From an uncultured Ruminococcus sp. (GTDB lineage: Bacteria; Bacillota; Clostridia; Oscillospirales; CAG-272): DNA of 7,234 nt. Where the stretch lies: contig CACYWX010000152.1 of NCBI GenBank assembly GCA_902778205.1, positions 1 through 7,234 on the forward strand, read 5' to 3'. The position numbers and the translations under genes are program-made. The notes under the pieces are model-generated. The model saw only the letters and a program-made list of their open reading frames with translations, did not search any database and was not told the origin of the DNA. Positions 1 to 5,652 of the stretch are shown piece after piece; positions within the stretch are counted from its first letter, which is position 1, and every line of letters starts with the position of its first letter.

Positions 1-52
1 AGATCCCGAGGGCGGCGAAGGTCTCCGCTCCGGCTTTGGCGGTCCCCGTCAC
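1..52 (-). CDS. Possible start of a GTG-initiated gene, truncated by the window edge
   Basis: A GTG codon at 52-50 overlaps the TGA stop of the preceding gene in a GTGA arrangement, and the frame stays open to the window edge (17 codons, starting Met-Thr-Gly-Thr-Ala-Lys-Ala-Gly). A GGAGG Shine-Dalgarno lies 10 bases upstream of the GTG, inside the end of the upstream gene. This is the usual picture of a translationally coupled downstream gene. Too little protein is visible to assign a family. The alternative is that the frame is open by chance in GC-rich DNA. Confidence 0.35.
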   Translation of the reverse strand, partial: MTGTAKAGAETFAALGI

Positions 53-645
53 GGCGCGTTGTCCTCCGCAGGGTCCGCAGTCACCGGCTCCAGGTCCTCC
101 GCGGGCAGGATCCCGGCCAGCGGGGGGAATTCCTCCTCGTCGTATTCCTCCGCGGCGCAGGTGTCCTCCTCACAGTCCTCCGCCGCGATGTCCCCGGCCA
201 GCTCGTACTCCTCTTCGGTCTCCTTCTCCCGGTCCGGGTCCACCAGCTCCCCTTCGATGGGCGGCGCGGTCATCGTCTCCCCGTCGTCCTCCTCCCAGTC
301 CGGCGGCATCAGGTCCCCGTCCAGCTGATCCACCGCCCGGGGATGGAGCTTATCCGCGATCCTCGAGAAGAGGGATTCGGCGCCGACCTTATCCGCGAGC
401 GTGCAGGAGGTGAGTCCCACGGCCAGAAGTCCGGCGGAAATCCCGGCCACGGCGGTCTTGATGCCCTTCCGCTTCTTCTCGGCCAGGGCCTTTTCCAGGA
501 TCCGCACCTCGGCCTCGCAGCGGGGGCAGGTGCCGGGGCAGTCACCCTGATGGGTGCATTCGGCGATGGTCAGGGCGATGTCGTTCCGCTCGGCGATGTC
601 CCGCCGGATCTGCTTGAGAATGGCGCAGGTGGCTTTTCCGTTCAT
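49..645 (-). CDS. Hypothetical protein: Cys-rich N-terminus, internal hydrophobic/lipobox segment, acidic tail
   Basis: A 198-residue protein that resembles uncharacterised proteins of gut anaerobes; I cannot give a function. Residues 1-60 are hydrophilic with Cys7 and a compact cluster Cys30-x5-Cys36-x3-Cys40-x2-Cys43 (CPGTCPRCE), which looks like a small metal-binding knuckle. A basic stretch (KKRKGIK, 57-63) precedes a hydrophobic segment (64-80) ending in LTSC (78-81), which fits a lipobox. The remainder (from about 95) is strongly acidic with many Glu/Asp and some Pro. The ATG at 645 is supported by GGAGG seven bases upstream. The gene lies 150 bases after trkH, beyond a terminator, so it is probably transcribed separately, though I see no clear promoter. 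A GTG at codon 47 with GAGG five bases upstream is a possible internal start that would give a conventional lipoprotein. Confidence 0.8.
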   Translation of the reverse strand: MNGKATCAILKQIRRDIAERNDIALTIAECTHQGDCPGTCPRCEAEVRILEKALAEKKRKGIKTAVAGISAGLLAVGLTSCTLADKVGAESLFSRIADKLHPRAVDQLDGDLMPPDWEEDDGETMTAPPIEGELVDPDREKETEEEYELAGDIAAEDCEEDTCAAEEYDEEEFPPLAGILPAEDLEPVTADPAEDNAP

Positions 646-739
646 ATGTCGGCCTCCGCTGTTTGTTCGGTTCTGCCCTTTGGACGCCGGACCGGGGAGA
701 AAAGTTCCGTTTTACCGGGCCGGATCGTATGAAAGGACG

Positions 740-778
740 AAAAAAGCCCGCGGAAGCTGACATGCAGGATTCTGCGGG
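740..778 (-). terminator. Intrinsic terminator of the trkA-trkH operon
   Basis: Read on the minus strand, CCCGC-x-GAA pairs with TTC-x-GCGGG (774-778 with 747-751, 770-772 with 753-755, one internal mismatch), followed by C and six T (745-740). It begins 18 bases after the trkH stop codon. This is a typical Rho-independent terminator. Confidence 0.8.
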
Positions 779-795
779 TGAAGAACCGTCTCCGG

Positions 796-2241
796 TTATC
801 TTTTTCTCCAGGTCAGGGGGGAGAAGGTCAGGATCAGGGGGTAGATCTCCAGCCGTCCCAGCAGCATGGCGGCGGAGAGGACCAGCTTGGCGAAGACGCT
901 GTACCCCGCGTAGCCTCCCATGGGTCCCACCGCCGACAGTCCGGGTCCCACGTTGTTGAAGCAGGAGATCGCCGCCGTGACGTTGGTTTCCAGATCGAAG
1001 GGCTCGTTGCCGATCAGCAGGATGACCGCCGCCAGAAGCAGGCTGTACAGGGCGAAATAGCGCATGACGCCGGTCTGGGTCCCCTCGTCCAGGGGCTTTC
1101 CCTCAAACCGGACCGCGGCCACGGACCGGGGATGCAGAAGACGCCGGAACTCCCGCCGGGCACACTTGAAGAGGATGGCGATGCGGGAGATCTTCAGTCC
1201 TCCGGCGGTGGAGCCCGCGCATCCGCCCACGAACAGAAGCAGGAAGATCAGGGTCCGGGAGAAGCCGGGCCAGAGGTTGAAGTCCACGGAGGAATAGCCC
1301 GTGGTGGTGACGATGGAGGCCACCTGGAAGGCCGCGTCCCGGATCGTCTTTCCGGCGCCGTCCGTCACCGGGGCGATGTTGATGGCCACGGCCGTCACGG
1401 ACACCGCCACGATGCCCAGATAGATCCACAGCTCCTCGGAGCGGAAGGCCCGGCGGAACCGCTTCAGCAGCAGGAGATAATACAGGTTGAAGTTCACGCC
1501 GAAGAGAAGCATGAACACGGTGATGACCCACTGAATATAGGGGGAGTAGGAGCCGATGCTGTCCGGACGGATGCCGAAGCCGCCGGTGCCCGCCGTGCCG
1601 AAGGAGTGGATCAGGGCCTCGTACAGGCTCATGCCGCCCGCCAGCAGGAACACCACCTCGGTCAGCGTCAGGCCGATGTACATCAGATAGAGGATCTTCG
1701 CCGTATCCCGGACCCGGGGCACGATCTTGTCCACCACGGGACCGGGCATTTCCGCGCGCATGATGTGGATGGACCGGCCGGTGGAGTCGGAGAGAATGGC
1801 CATCATCAGGACCAGCACGCCCATGCCGCCGATCCAGTGGGTGAAGCTCCGCCAGAAGGCTCCTCCGCGGCTCAGGGCCGTCACGTCCGTCAGGATGGAG
1901 GCACCGGTGGTGGTCAGGCCGCTGACGGTCTCGAAAAAGGCGTCCACGGGGGAGGGGATGTCCCCGGTCAGCATCAGGGGAACGGCTCCCACGGCGGACA
2001 TGAGGATCCAGGCCAGCCCCACGATCACAAAGCCCTCCCGGGCGTAGATGGTCCGGTCACAGGTCCGGAAGGGAGCGCTCAGAGCCAGTCCCGCGAGAGC
2101 CGCCGCCGCCGCCGAGCCGAGGAAGATCAGCGCGCACCGCCACTCCGCGAAGCACAGGGAGCAGACGGCGGGCAGAACCATGAGGACGCCCTCCAGGATC
2201 ACGATAGTGCCGATGGTCCGGCAGATCATTTTATAGTTCAT
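796..2241 (-). CDS. trkH: TrkH/KtrB-family potassium uptake channel subunit
   Basis: A 481-residue polytopic membrane protein, the ion-conducting subunit of a Trk/Ktr potassium transporter. Established knowledge: this superfamily has four pseudo-repeated M1-P-M2 units, each giving one selectivity-filter loop with a central Gly. All four loops are visible: TTTGAS (110-115), GTAGTGGFG (215-223), TTTGYSS (312-318) and NNVGPGL (429-435). Further family landmarks are HWIGGMG (135-141) and GGCAGSTAGGLK (339-350), near the gating region of the third repeat. The length is normal for TrkH. The ATG at 2241 has a GAGG that overlaps the trkA stop codon, and only 10 bases separate the two genes, so they are co-transcribed and probably translationally coupled. 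The partner RCK protein is encoded just upstream. Whether transport is coupled to H+ or Na+ cannot be told from the sequence. Confidence 0.96.
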   Translation of the reverse strand: MNYKMICRTIGTIVILEGVLMVLPAVCSLCFAEWRCALIFLGSAAAAALAGLALSAPFRTCDRTIYAREGFVIVGLAWILMSAVGAVPLMLTGDIPSPVDAFFETVSGLTTTGASILTDVTALSRGGAFWRSFTHWIGGMGVLVLMMAILSDSTGRSIHIMRAEMPGPVVDKIVPRVRDTAKILYLMYIGLTLTEVVFLLAGGMSLYEALIHSFGTAGTGGFGIRPDSIGSYSPYIQWVITVFMLLFGVNFNLYYLLLLKRFRRAFRSEELWIYLGIVAVSVTAVAINIAPVTDGAGKTIRDAAFQVASIVTTTGYSSVDFNLWPGFSRTLIFLLLFVGGCAGSTAGGLKISRIAILFKCARREFRRLLHPRSVAAVRFEGKPLDEGTQTGVMRYFALYSLLLAAVILLIGNEPFDLETNVTAAISCFNNVGPGLSAVGPMGGYAGYSVFAKLVLSAAMLLGRLEIYPLILTFSPLTWRKR

Positions 2242-2251
2242 GTCGTCCGCC

Positions 2252-3625
2252 TCACCTGACCGCCAGGATGTCCGAAAGGTCCGCCAGACGGTGGCCCGCG
2301 GTCAGCACGATGACCCGGTCCCCGGGCAGGATCACGTCCTCGCCGCCCGGCACGATGGTCTTGCGGTTCCGGATGATGCCGGCAATCAGCACGTTCTGCT
2401 TCAGATTCTTGCCCAGCACGTACAGGGGCGTTTCGGTAAGGCCCTCCGCGGACTGGTTCACCCGGAATTCCAGAGCCTCCACGCGCCCGTCCATGAGCTT
2501 GTACAGGGTCTCCACCTGGGAGCCCTGGGAGTTTTCGAGGGCCCGGGCGTACTGGAGCATGACGTCCGCGATGATGCGGCGGGGGGAGATGCAGGTCTCC
2601 AGTCCCAGCTTCTCCGCCATGGAGCAGAGCTCGTCCCGGTTGATCTTGGCGATGACCTTCGGCACCTTCTGGGAGGCGGCGTAGATGGAGATCAGAATGT
2701 TCTCCTCGTCCATGCCCGTCAGGGACACGAAGGCGTCGGATTCCCGGAGTCCCTCCTCCAGAAGAAGCTCCTGCTGCGCGCCGTCCCCCAGGGATACGGA
2801 GACGCCGGGCAGGGTCTCGGACAGCTCCTTTGCCACGTCGGGATCCCGCTCGATGATCTTTACGTCCGCGCCGGACACCGCCAGCAGCTTCGCCAGATAG
2901 AAGGCCGTCCGGGAGCCGCCCAGCAGCATGACGCTTCGGGCCTTTTTGGTGATGAGCCCGGCCTGACGCATGAGCTTGCCGATCTCCGAGGGGGATGCCG
3001 TGATGCCGATGCGGTCCCCGCTCCGGAGCACGAAGTCGCCGAGAGGGATGAACACGTCGTCTCCCCGCTGGACGGCGCAGACCAGGAACTTGGATTGGAA
3101 CCGGCTCCGCAGATCCCGCAGGTCCAGGCCCGCCAGGGGAGAGTCCTCCCGCAGGACCAGCTCCACCATCTCGAAGGTCCGGCCCGAGAAGGTCTCGACC
3201 TTGGCGGCGGAGGGGAGGCGCAGGATGTCGAACAGCTCCCTTGCCGCCAGAAGCTCCGGATTGATGGCCATGGACAGCTCCAGCTCCCGCTTCATGAAGT
3301 CCAGGGAGGCGTCGTTGTACTCCGGATTGCGGATCCGGGCGATGGTGTGTCCCGCGCCCATCCGCCGGGCCAGGAAGCAGGCCAGCATGTTCAGCTCGTC
3401 CGAGCCCGTGACGGCGATGAAGAGCTCCGCGTCCCGGACCCCGGCGTCCTCCAGGGTCTCGCAGTCCGCGCCGTTCCCCCGGACGCCGATGACGTCGTAG
3501 ATGTTGGTGACCTCGGCAATCACGGCGGGATCGTCGTCCAGCGCCACCAAATCATGGCCTTCCGCCGCCAGGGAGGACAGGATCGAGACGCCGATTTTGC
3601 CGCAGCCGCATACAATGATTTTCAT
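2252..3625 (-). CDS. trkA: TrkA, cytosolic NAD-binding RCK regulatory subunit of the Trk potassium system
   Basis: A 457-residue protein with the double RCK organisation of TrkA: RCK_N (about 1-120), RCK_C (about 150-225), a second RCK_N (about 230-345) and a second RCK_C (about 370-457). The first Rossmann fold opens with IIVCGCGKIG, whose GxGxxG (7-12) binds the dinucleotide, followed by an acidic strand end (ALDDDP). The second fold has LLGGSRTA and the equivalent IIERDP. TrkA forms a ring beneath the membrane and gates TrkH in response to nucleotides. I chose ATG 3625 (MKIIVCG) because GAGG lies seven bases upstream and this is the family's usual N-terminus. An in-frame ATG at 3682 would add 19 unrelated basic residues. 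It is first in the operon, with a consensus promoter about 80 bases upstream. Confidence 0.95.
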   Translation of the reverse strand: MKIIVCGCGKIGVSILSSLAAEGHDLVALDDDPAVIAEVTNIYDVIGVRGNGADCETLEDAGVRDAELFIAVTGSDELNMLACFLARRMGAGHTIARIRNPEYNDASLDFMKRELELSMAINPELLAARELFDILRLPSAAKVETFSGRTFEMVELVLREDSPLAGLDLRDLRSRFQSKFLVCAVQRGDDVFIPLGDFVLRSGDRIGITASPSEIGKLMRQAGLITKKARSVMLLGGSRTAFYLAKLLAVSGADVKIIERDPDVAKELSETLPGVSVSLGDGAQQELLLEEGLRESDAFVSLTGMDEENILISIYAASQKVPKVIAKINRDELCSMAEKLGLETCISPRRIIADVMLQYARALENSQGSQVETLYKLMDGRVEALEFRVNQSAEGLTETPLYVLGKNLKQNVLIAGIIRNRKTIVPGGEDVILPGDRVIVLTAGHRLADLSDILAVR

Positions 3626-3647
3626 GTTCGTGCCTCGCTGTTGTCTT

Positions 3648-3664
3648 CGGAGGTCCGGCCTCCG
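3648..3664 (-). other. Small perfect hairpin in the trkA leader
   Basis: CGGAGG and CCTCCG are separated by five bases, a perfect 6-bp stem between the trkA promoter and start codon. On the transcript it lies 22 bases upstream of the ATG and sequesters a GGAGG-like sequence distinct from the actual ribosome binding site. It may be mere GC-rich chance; no known riboswitch is recognised. Confidence 0.3.
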
Positions 3665-3703
3665 GTCCGCATTCGGAATCATTTCATTCGTTGGTATTAT
3701 CGT

Positions 3704-3732
3704 ATTATAGCACAGGAATCCGCTCCTGTCAA
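3704..3732 (-). promoter_or_regulatory. Consensus sigma-A promoter of trkA-trkH
   Basis: On the minus strand the -35 is a perfect TTGACA (3732-3727), the spacer is 17 bases and the -10 is a perfect TATAAT (3709-3704), preceded by TGC as an extended -10. Transcription should begin near 3697, giving a leader of about 70 bases. Confidence 0.9.
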
Positions 3733-3737
3733 CCGAT

Positions 3738-3754
3738 CCGCCTCATCCCGCCTC
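3738..3754. repeat. Direct repeat CCGCCTC x2 between the divergent -35 boxes
   Basis: CCGCCTC occurs at 3738-3744 and 3748-3754, start to start 10 bases, one helical turn. The pair fills most of the 22 bases between the two opposed -35 elements. A regulator bound here could affect both trkA and pduL. No binding family is recognised and the motif is GC-rich, so chance is possible. Confidence 0.35.
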
Positions 3755-3783
3755 TTGACAGAAGCCCGGGCGGGTGCTATAAT
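3755..3783 (+). promoter_or_regulatory. Consensus sigma-A promoter of pduL
   Basis: A perfect TTGACA (3755-3760), 17-base spacer and perfect TATAAT (3778-3783) with an extended -10 TGC immediately before. The likely start is near 3790, about 48 bases upstream of the pduL ATG. Such a match predicts strong, largely constitutive expression. Confidence 0.92.
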
Positions 3784-3837
3784 GGAAAGGATGCAGAACG
3801 CACTAAAAAATCACCATCATCCGGAGGAACAGAAGCC

Positions 3838-4410
3838 ATGGCAAAAGTTCTTGTTGAAACCAGCGCCCGTCACGTCCACCTGACCGAGGAGCACATCGCC
3901 ATCCTCTTCGGCGAAGGCCATACCCTCACCAAGAAGAAGGATCTCTCCCAGCCCGGCCAGTTCGCCTGCGAAGAGAGAGTCACCGTCGTCGGCCCGAAGA
4001 AGTCCATCGAGAAGGTCTCCATCCTCGGTCCCGCCAGATCCGCCACTCAGGTGGAGGTGTCCCTGACCGACGCCCGCACCCTGGGCGTGAACGCTCCCGT
4101 CCGTGAATCCGGCGACATCGCGGGCTCCGGCGCCTGCAAGCTCATCGGTCCCTGCGGCGAGATCGAGATCTCCGAGGGCGTGATCGCCGCCAAGCGCCAC
4201 ATCCACTTCACCCCCGAGGACGCGAAGGAATTCGGCGTCGAGGACAAGCAGATCGTCTCCGTGAAGATCGAGTCCGAGGGCCGCAGCCTGACCTTCGGCG
4301 ACGTGGTGGTCCGCGTCAGCCCCAAGTTCAAGGCCGCCATGCACATCGACACCGACGAGGCCAACGCCGCCTGCGCCTTCGGCGAGGTCTGGGGCGAAGT
4401 GATCCTGTAA
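3838..4410 (+). CDS. pduL: PduL-type phosphate acyltransferase (phosphotransacetylase/propanoyltransferase)
   Basis: A 190-residue enzyme of the PduL family, which interconverts acyl-CoA plus phosphate with acyl-phosphate plus CoA. Paired with acetate kinase it yields ATP. The two-part PduL fold is visible with its metal ligands: HVH (12-14) in SARHVHLTEEH, Glu73, HIH (121-123) in AKRHIHFTPEDA, and His169 in MHIDTDEANAA. These match the histidine/glutamate spacing known for the dinuclear zinc site. The protein starts almost directly at the first catalytic block, so it lacks the N-terminal encapsulation peptide of microcompartment PduL; no microcompartment genes are nearby. A cytosolic role in acetate or propionate metabolism is therefore inferred. 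GGAGG nine bases upstream fixes the ATG. Its Ile codons are ATC with no ATA, consistent with high expression. Confidence 0.93.
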   Translation: MAKVLVETSARHVHLTEEHIAILFGEGHTLTKKKDLSQPGQFACEERVTVVGPKKSIEKVSILGPARSATQVEVSLTDARTLGVNAPVRESGDIAGSGACKLIGPCGEIEISEGVIAAKRHIHFTPEDAKEFGVEDKQIVSVKIESEGRSLTFGDVVVRVSPKFKAAMHIDTDEANAACAFGEVWGEVIL

Positions 4411-4431
4411 AAACCGGCTTCATACGAAAAG

Positions 4432-4482
4432 CAGGTCCGGGGAACCGCAGTCTTTACGGTTCGCGTCCGGACCTGTTTTTTT
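4432..4482 (+). terminator. Strong intrinsic terminator after pduL
   Basis: CAGGTCCGG (4432-4440) pairs perfectly with CCGGACCTG (4467-4475), with an inner stem GAACCG/CGGTTC, then seven T (4476-4482). It starts 21 bases after the pduL stop. A run of four A on the other side (4427-4430) could give weak termination of the converging minus-strand hydrolase gene, which ends at 4497. Confidence 0.93.
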
Positions 4483-4496
4483 GTATTGGATGACTG

Positions 4497-5090
4497 TCAC
4501 CGGAATCCGACTCCGCCCACGATCACGGGATAACTCCGGAGCGCTTCGCGGATCCCGCTCTCCGCCGCGTCCTCGCCCGAATCGTTGAAGAGAAAATCCG
4601 GCGGACGGGAGGATCGGACCACCCGGAAGGACAGCGCGCCGTTCATGGGATCCGCCCCCGCCTCCGCCGCCCGGACCGCGTGAAGGGACAGCTCGAGCAG
4701 GCGCGCCCCTTCGTCTCCCCGGCCCGTGACCGCGCCGCTCAGCCTTTTCAGCAGCAGCCGCACGCCGTCCCCGAGGGACCTGCCGCCAATGGAGGGCCTC
4801 CCCCGTTCCGCGCCGAAAGATCCCTCCCTCCAAAAGCCCGCCAGCACCTCCGTCAGGCTGTCCGGGTACCCGGGATCGTTCATCCGTCCCAGCACCGCCG
4901 CCGCCATGCCGACCCTCGCCGCGAAGGGCACGTCCGGGCATTCCTCCGCCAGGACCCGGGCGAGGCGGCGTTCGTCGGAGGAGGAGAGCGCGCGGACGCG
5001 GCTGTGTTCCGGCTCCGCGGCGGAGGACGGAAGGATCAGCGCGAACGCAAGCGCGGCGGCGAGAAGGGATCGGAAACAATTCGGGATCAT
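4497..5090 (-). CDS. Secreted SleB-like cell wall hydrolase
   Basis: A 197-residue protein with an apparent Sec signal peptide: a short n-region with one Arg, a hydrophobic core at about 9-20 (LLAAALAFALIL) and a small-residue cleavage region PSSAA near 24. The mature part resembles the SleB/cell wall hydrolase 2 domain: LARVLAEECPDVPF (43-56) carries the region of the family's catalytic Glu (Glu49/50), followed by AVLGRMNDPGYPDSL and, near the C-terminus, DPMNGALSF (147-155), the typical second motif. SleB enzymes are lytic transglycosylases acting on cortex or vegetative peptidoglycan. Unlike SleB itself, no N-terminal peptidoglycan-binding domain is present, and the middle is divergent. 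I chose ATG 5090 (GAGG nine bases upstream, good signal peptide); ATG 5150 has no ribosome binding site. It follows the XRE gene but a terminator lies between. Confidence 0.7.
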   Translation of the reverse strand: MIPNCFRSLLAAALAFALILPSSAAEPEHSRVRALSSSDERRLARVLAEECPDVPFAARVGMAAAVLGRMNDPGYPDSLTEVLAGFWREGSFGAERGRPSIGGRSLGDGVRLLLKRLSGAVTGRGDEGARLLELSLHAVRAAEAGADPMNGALSFRVVRSSRPPDFLFNDSGEDAAESGIREALRSYPVIVGGVGFR

Positions 5091-5157
5091 GGCGGGACGC
5101 CTCGTTTTCGGACGCTTTGCCGTCAGTATGCCCGCAGGGGCCGGATTCATCCGAGGG

Positions 5158-5190
5158 AAAAAACGGCGGAAGCGGTCCGGTCATTTCCGC
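5158..5190 (-). terminator. Probable intrinsic terminator overlapping the end of the XRE gene
   Basis: On the minus strand GCGGAA (5190-5185) pairs with TTCCGC (5171-5166) across 13 bases, then CG and six T (5163-5158). The stem begins inside the last XRE codons and the stop is in the loop. The stem is short, so some read-through into the hydrolase gene is likely. Confidence 0.5.
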
Positions 5191-5438
5191 GGATTCTCGG
5201 ACGAGCGGTCCGCGTCCTCCAGCGCACGCTCGATCTGACGCACGATTTCGGACGGCGACATATTCAGCGCAGCGGCCAGCTTGAACAGGGTATCCAGCGT
5301 GGGTCTCCGCTCCCCTCTTTCCAGCGCGGACAGATGGGTCCTCCCGATGTCCGCCAGGCCGCTTACGACCTCCTGCGACCGTCCCGTTTTTTCCCGAAGC
5401 TCACGAAGCACGTTTCCGACAATCAGAGGATCCAGCAT
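5181..5438 (-). CDS. Small XRE-family (Cro/CI-type HTH) transcriptional regulator
   Basis: An 85-residue protein that is little more than an HTH_3 domain: LRELREKTGRSQEVVSGLAD carries the first helices, IGRTHLSALERGERRPTLD (31-49) is the recognition helix and the conserved ERG-x-RxPT turn, and LFKLAAALNMSPSEI closes the five-helix fold. A short charged tail follows; there is no sensor domain. The ATG at 5438 has AAGGTGGT, a near-perfect Shine-Dalgarno, five bases upstream; an in-frame ATG at 5504 would place the start upstream of the likely promoter. It is divergent from the micro-ORF/VanZ-like/repeat-protein cluster, the usual position for a regulator of its own and its neighbour's promoter. 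Ligand and targets are unknown. Confidence 0.93.
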   Translation of the reverse strand: MLDPLIVGNVLRELREKTGRSQEVVSGLADIGRTHLSALERGERRPTLDTLFKLAAALNMSPSEIVRQIERALEDADRSSENPRK

Positions 5439-5459
5439 GGTGTACCACCTTTTTCCTTG

Positions 5460-5489
5460 ATTGTACAGAATTATGCCCGAAACTTTGAA
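5460..5489 (-). promoter_or_regulatory. Probable promoter of the XRE regulator gene
   Basis: On the minus strand -10 TACAAT (5465-5460) with an 18-base spacer to TTCAAA (5489-5484), four of six bases matching the -35 consensus. It sits about 20 bases upstream of the XRE start codon, implying a very short leader. Confidence 0.55.
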
Positions 5490-5497
5490 CACATATG

Positions 5498-5526
5498 TTG
5501 ACATCTACTGGGGACTGTGGTAGAAT
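5498..5526 (+). promoter_or_regulatory. Sigma-A promoter of the micro-ORF/VanZ-like/repeat-protein cluster
   Basis: Perfect TTGACA (5498-5503), 17-base spacer, TAGAAT (5521-5526). Predicted start near 5533, inside a near-palindrome. An 8-bp palindrome ACATATGT (5491-5498) abuts the -35 and lies between this promoter and the XRE promoter. Confidence 0.85.
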
Positions 5527-5530
5527 AATG

Positions 5531-5550
5531 CCGAAAACATTTGTGTTCGG
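5531..5550. promoter_or_regulatory. Candidate operator for the XRE regulator
   Basis: A 20-bp near-palindrome (CCGAAAACAT/TTGTGTTCGG) in which 8 of 10 base pairs match, placed over the predicted transcription start of the plus-strand cluster. A related sequence in the same orientation (ATGCCCGAAACTTTG, 5473-5487, against ATGCCGAAAACATTTG, 5528-5543) overlaps the XRE promoter. Position and symmetry fit an operator for a dimeric XRE repressor, but binding is inferred only. Confidence 0.45.
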
Positions 5551-5559
5551 AGTGATTCG

Positions 5560-5652
5560 ATGAACAAACAGCGGAACAGTCGACAGAATGCCGTGATACA
5601 GCCGGAAGCTTCCCGATCCCGGTCTCAGCAGACCGGCGTTCGGCAGGAATGA
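5560..5652 (+). CDS. 30-codon micro-ORF, translationally coupled leader peptide
   Basis: ATG at 5560 with GGAG seven bases upstream (5549-5552) opens a 30-residue hydrophilic peptide rich in Gln, Arg and Ser (begins MNKQRNSRQN). Its TGA overlaps the ATG of the next gene (ATGA, 5649-5652). It is the first reading frame after the cluster promoter. The VanZ-like gene has no well-spaced ribosome binding site of its own (only AGGA directly against the ATG), so translating this peptide probably delivers ribosomes to it. No signal peptide, membrane segment or known family is seen, and no amino-acid run suggests classical attenuation. Confidence 0.5.
   Translation: MNKQRNSRQNAVIQPEASRSRSQQTGVRQE

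Noticed and set aside
778..2259. A 493-codon open frame on the plus strand antisense to trkH
   Set aside because: It is a shadow of trkH in GC-rich DNA: its translation is low-complexity Gly/His/Gln/Asp-rich with no family features, whereas the minus strand encodes all four TrkH filter loops.
2240..3883. A 547-codon open frame on the plus strand antisense to trkA, running into pduL
   Set aside because: Same cause: a biased-composition shadow frame. It crosses two promoters and the pduL start, with no recognisable domain.
3817..4344. A 175-codon minus-strand frame opposite pduL
   Set aside because: The Gly/Leu/Asp-rich translation mirrors the codon positions of pduL; the plus-strand protein has clear catalytic residues and its own promoter and terminator.
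4680..5501. A 273-codon plus-strand frame opposite the hydrolase and XRE genes
   Set aside because: It spans two real minus-strand genes and a terminator, is Arg/Pro/Gln-rich, and lacks a promoter or ribosome binding site.
5439..5652. Toxin-antitoxin or phage-switch module built on the XRE regulator and micro-ORF
   Set aside because: The micro-ORF peptide is hydrophilic with no membrane segment or toxin motif, it is divergent rather than in one operon with the XRE gene, and no phage genes are nearby.
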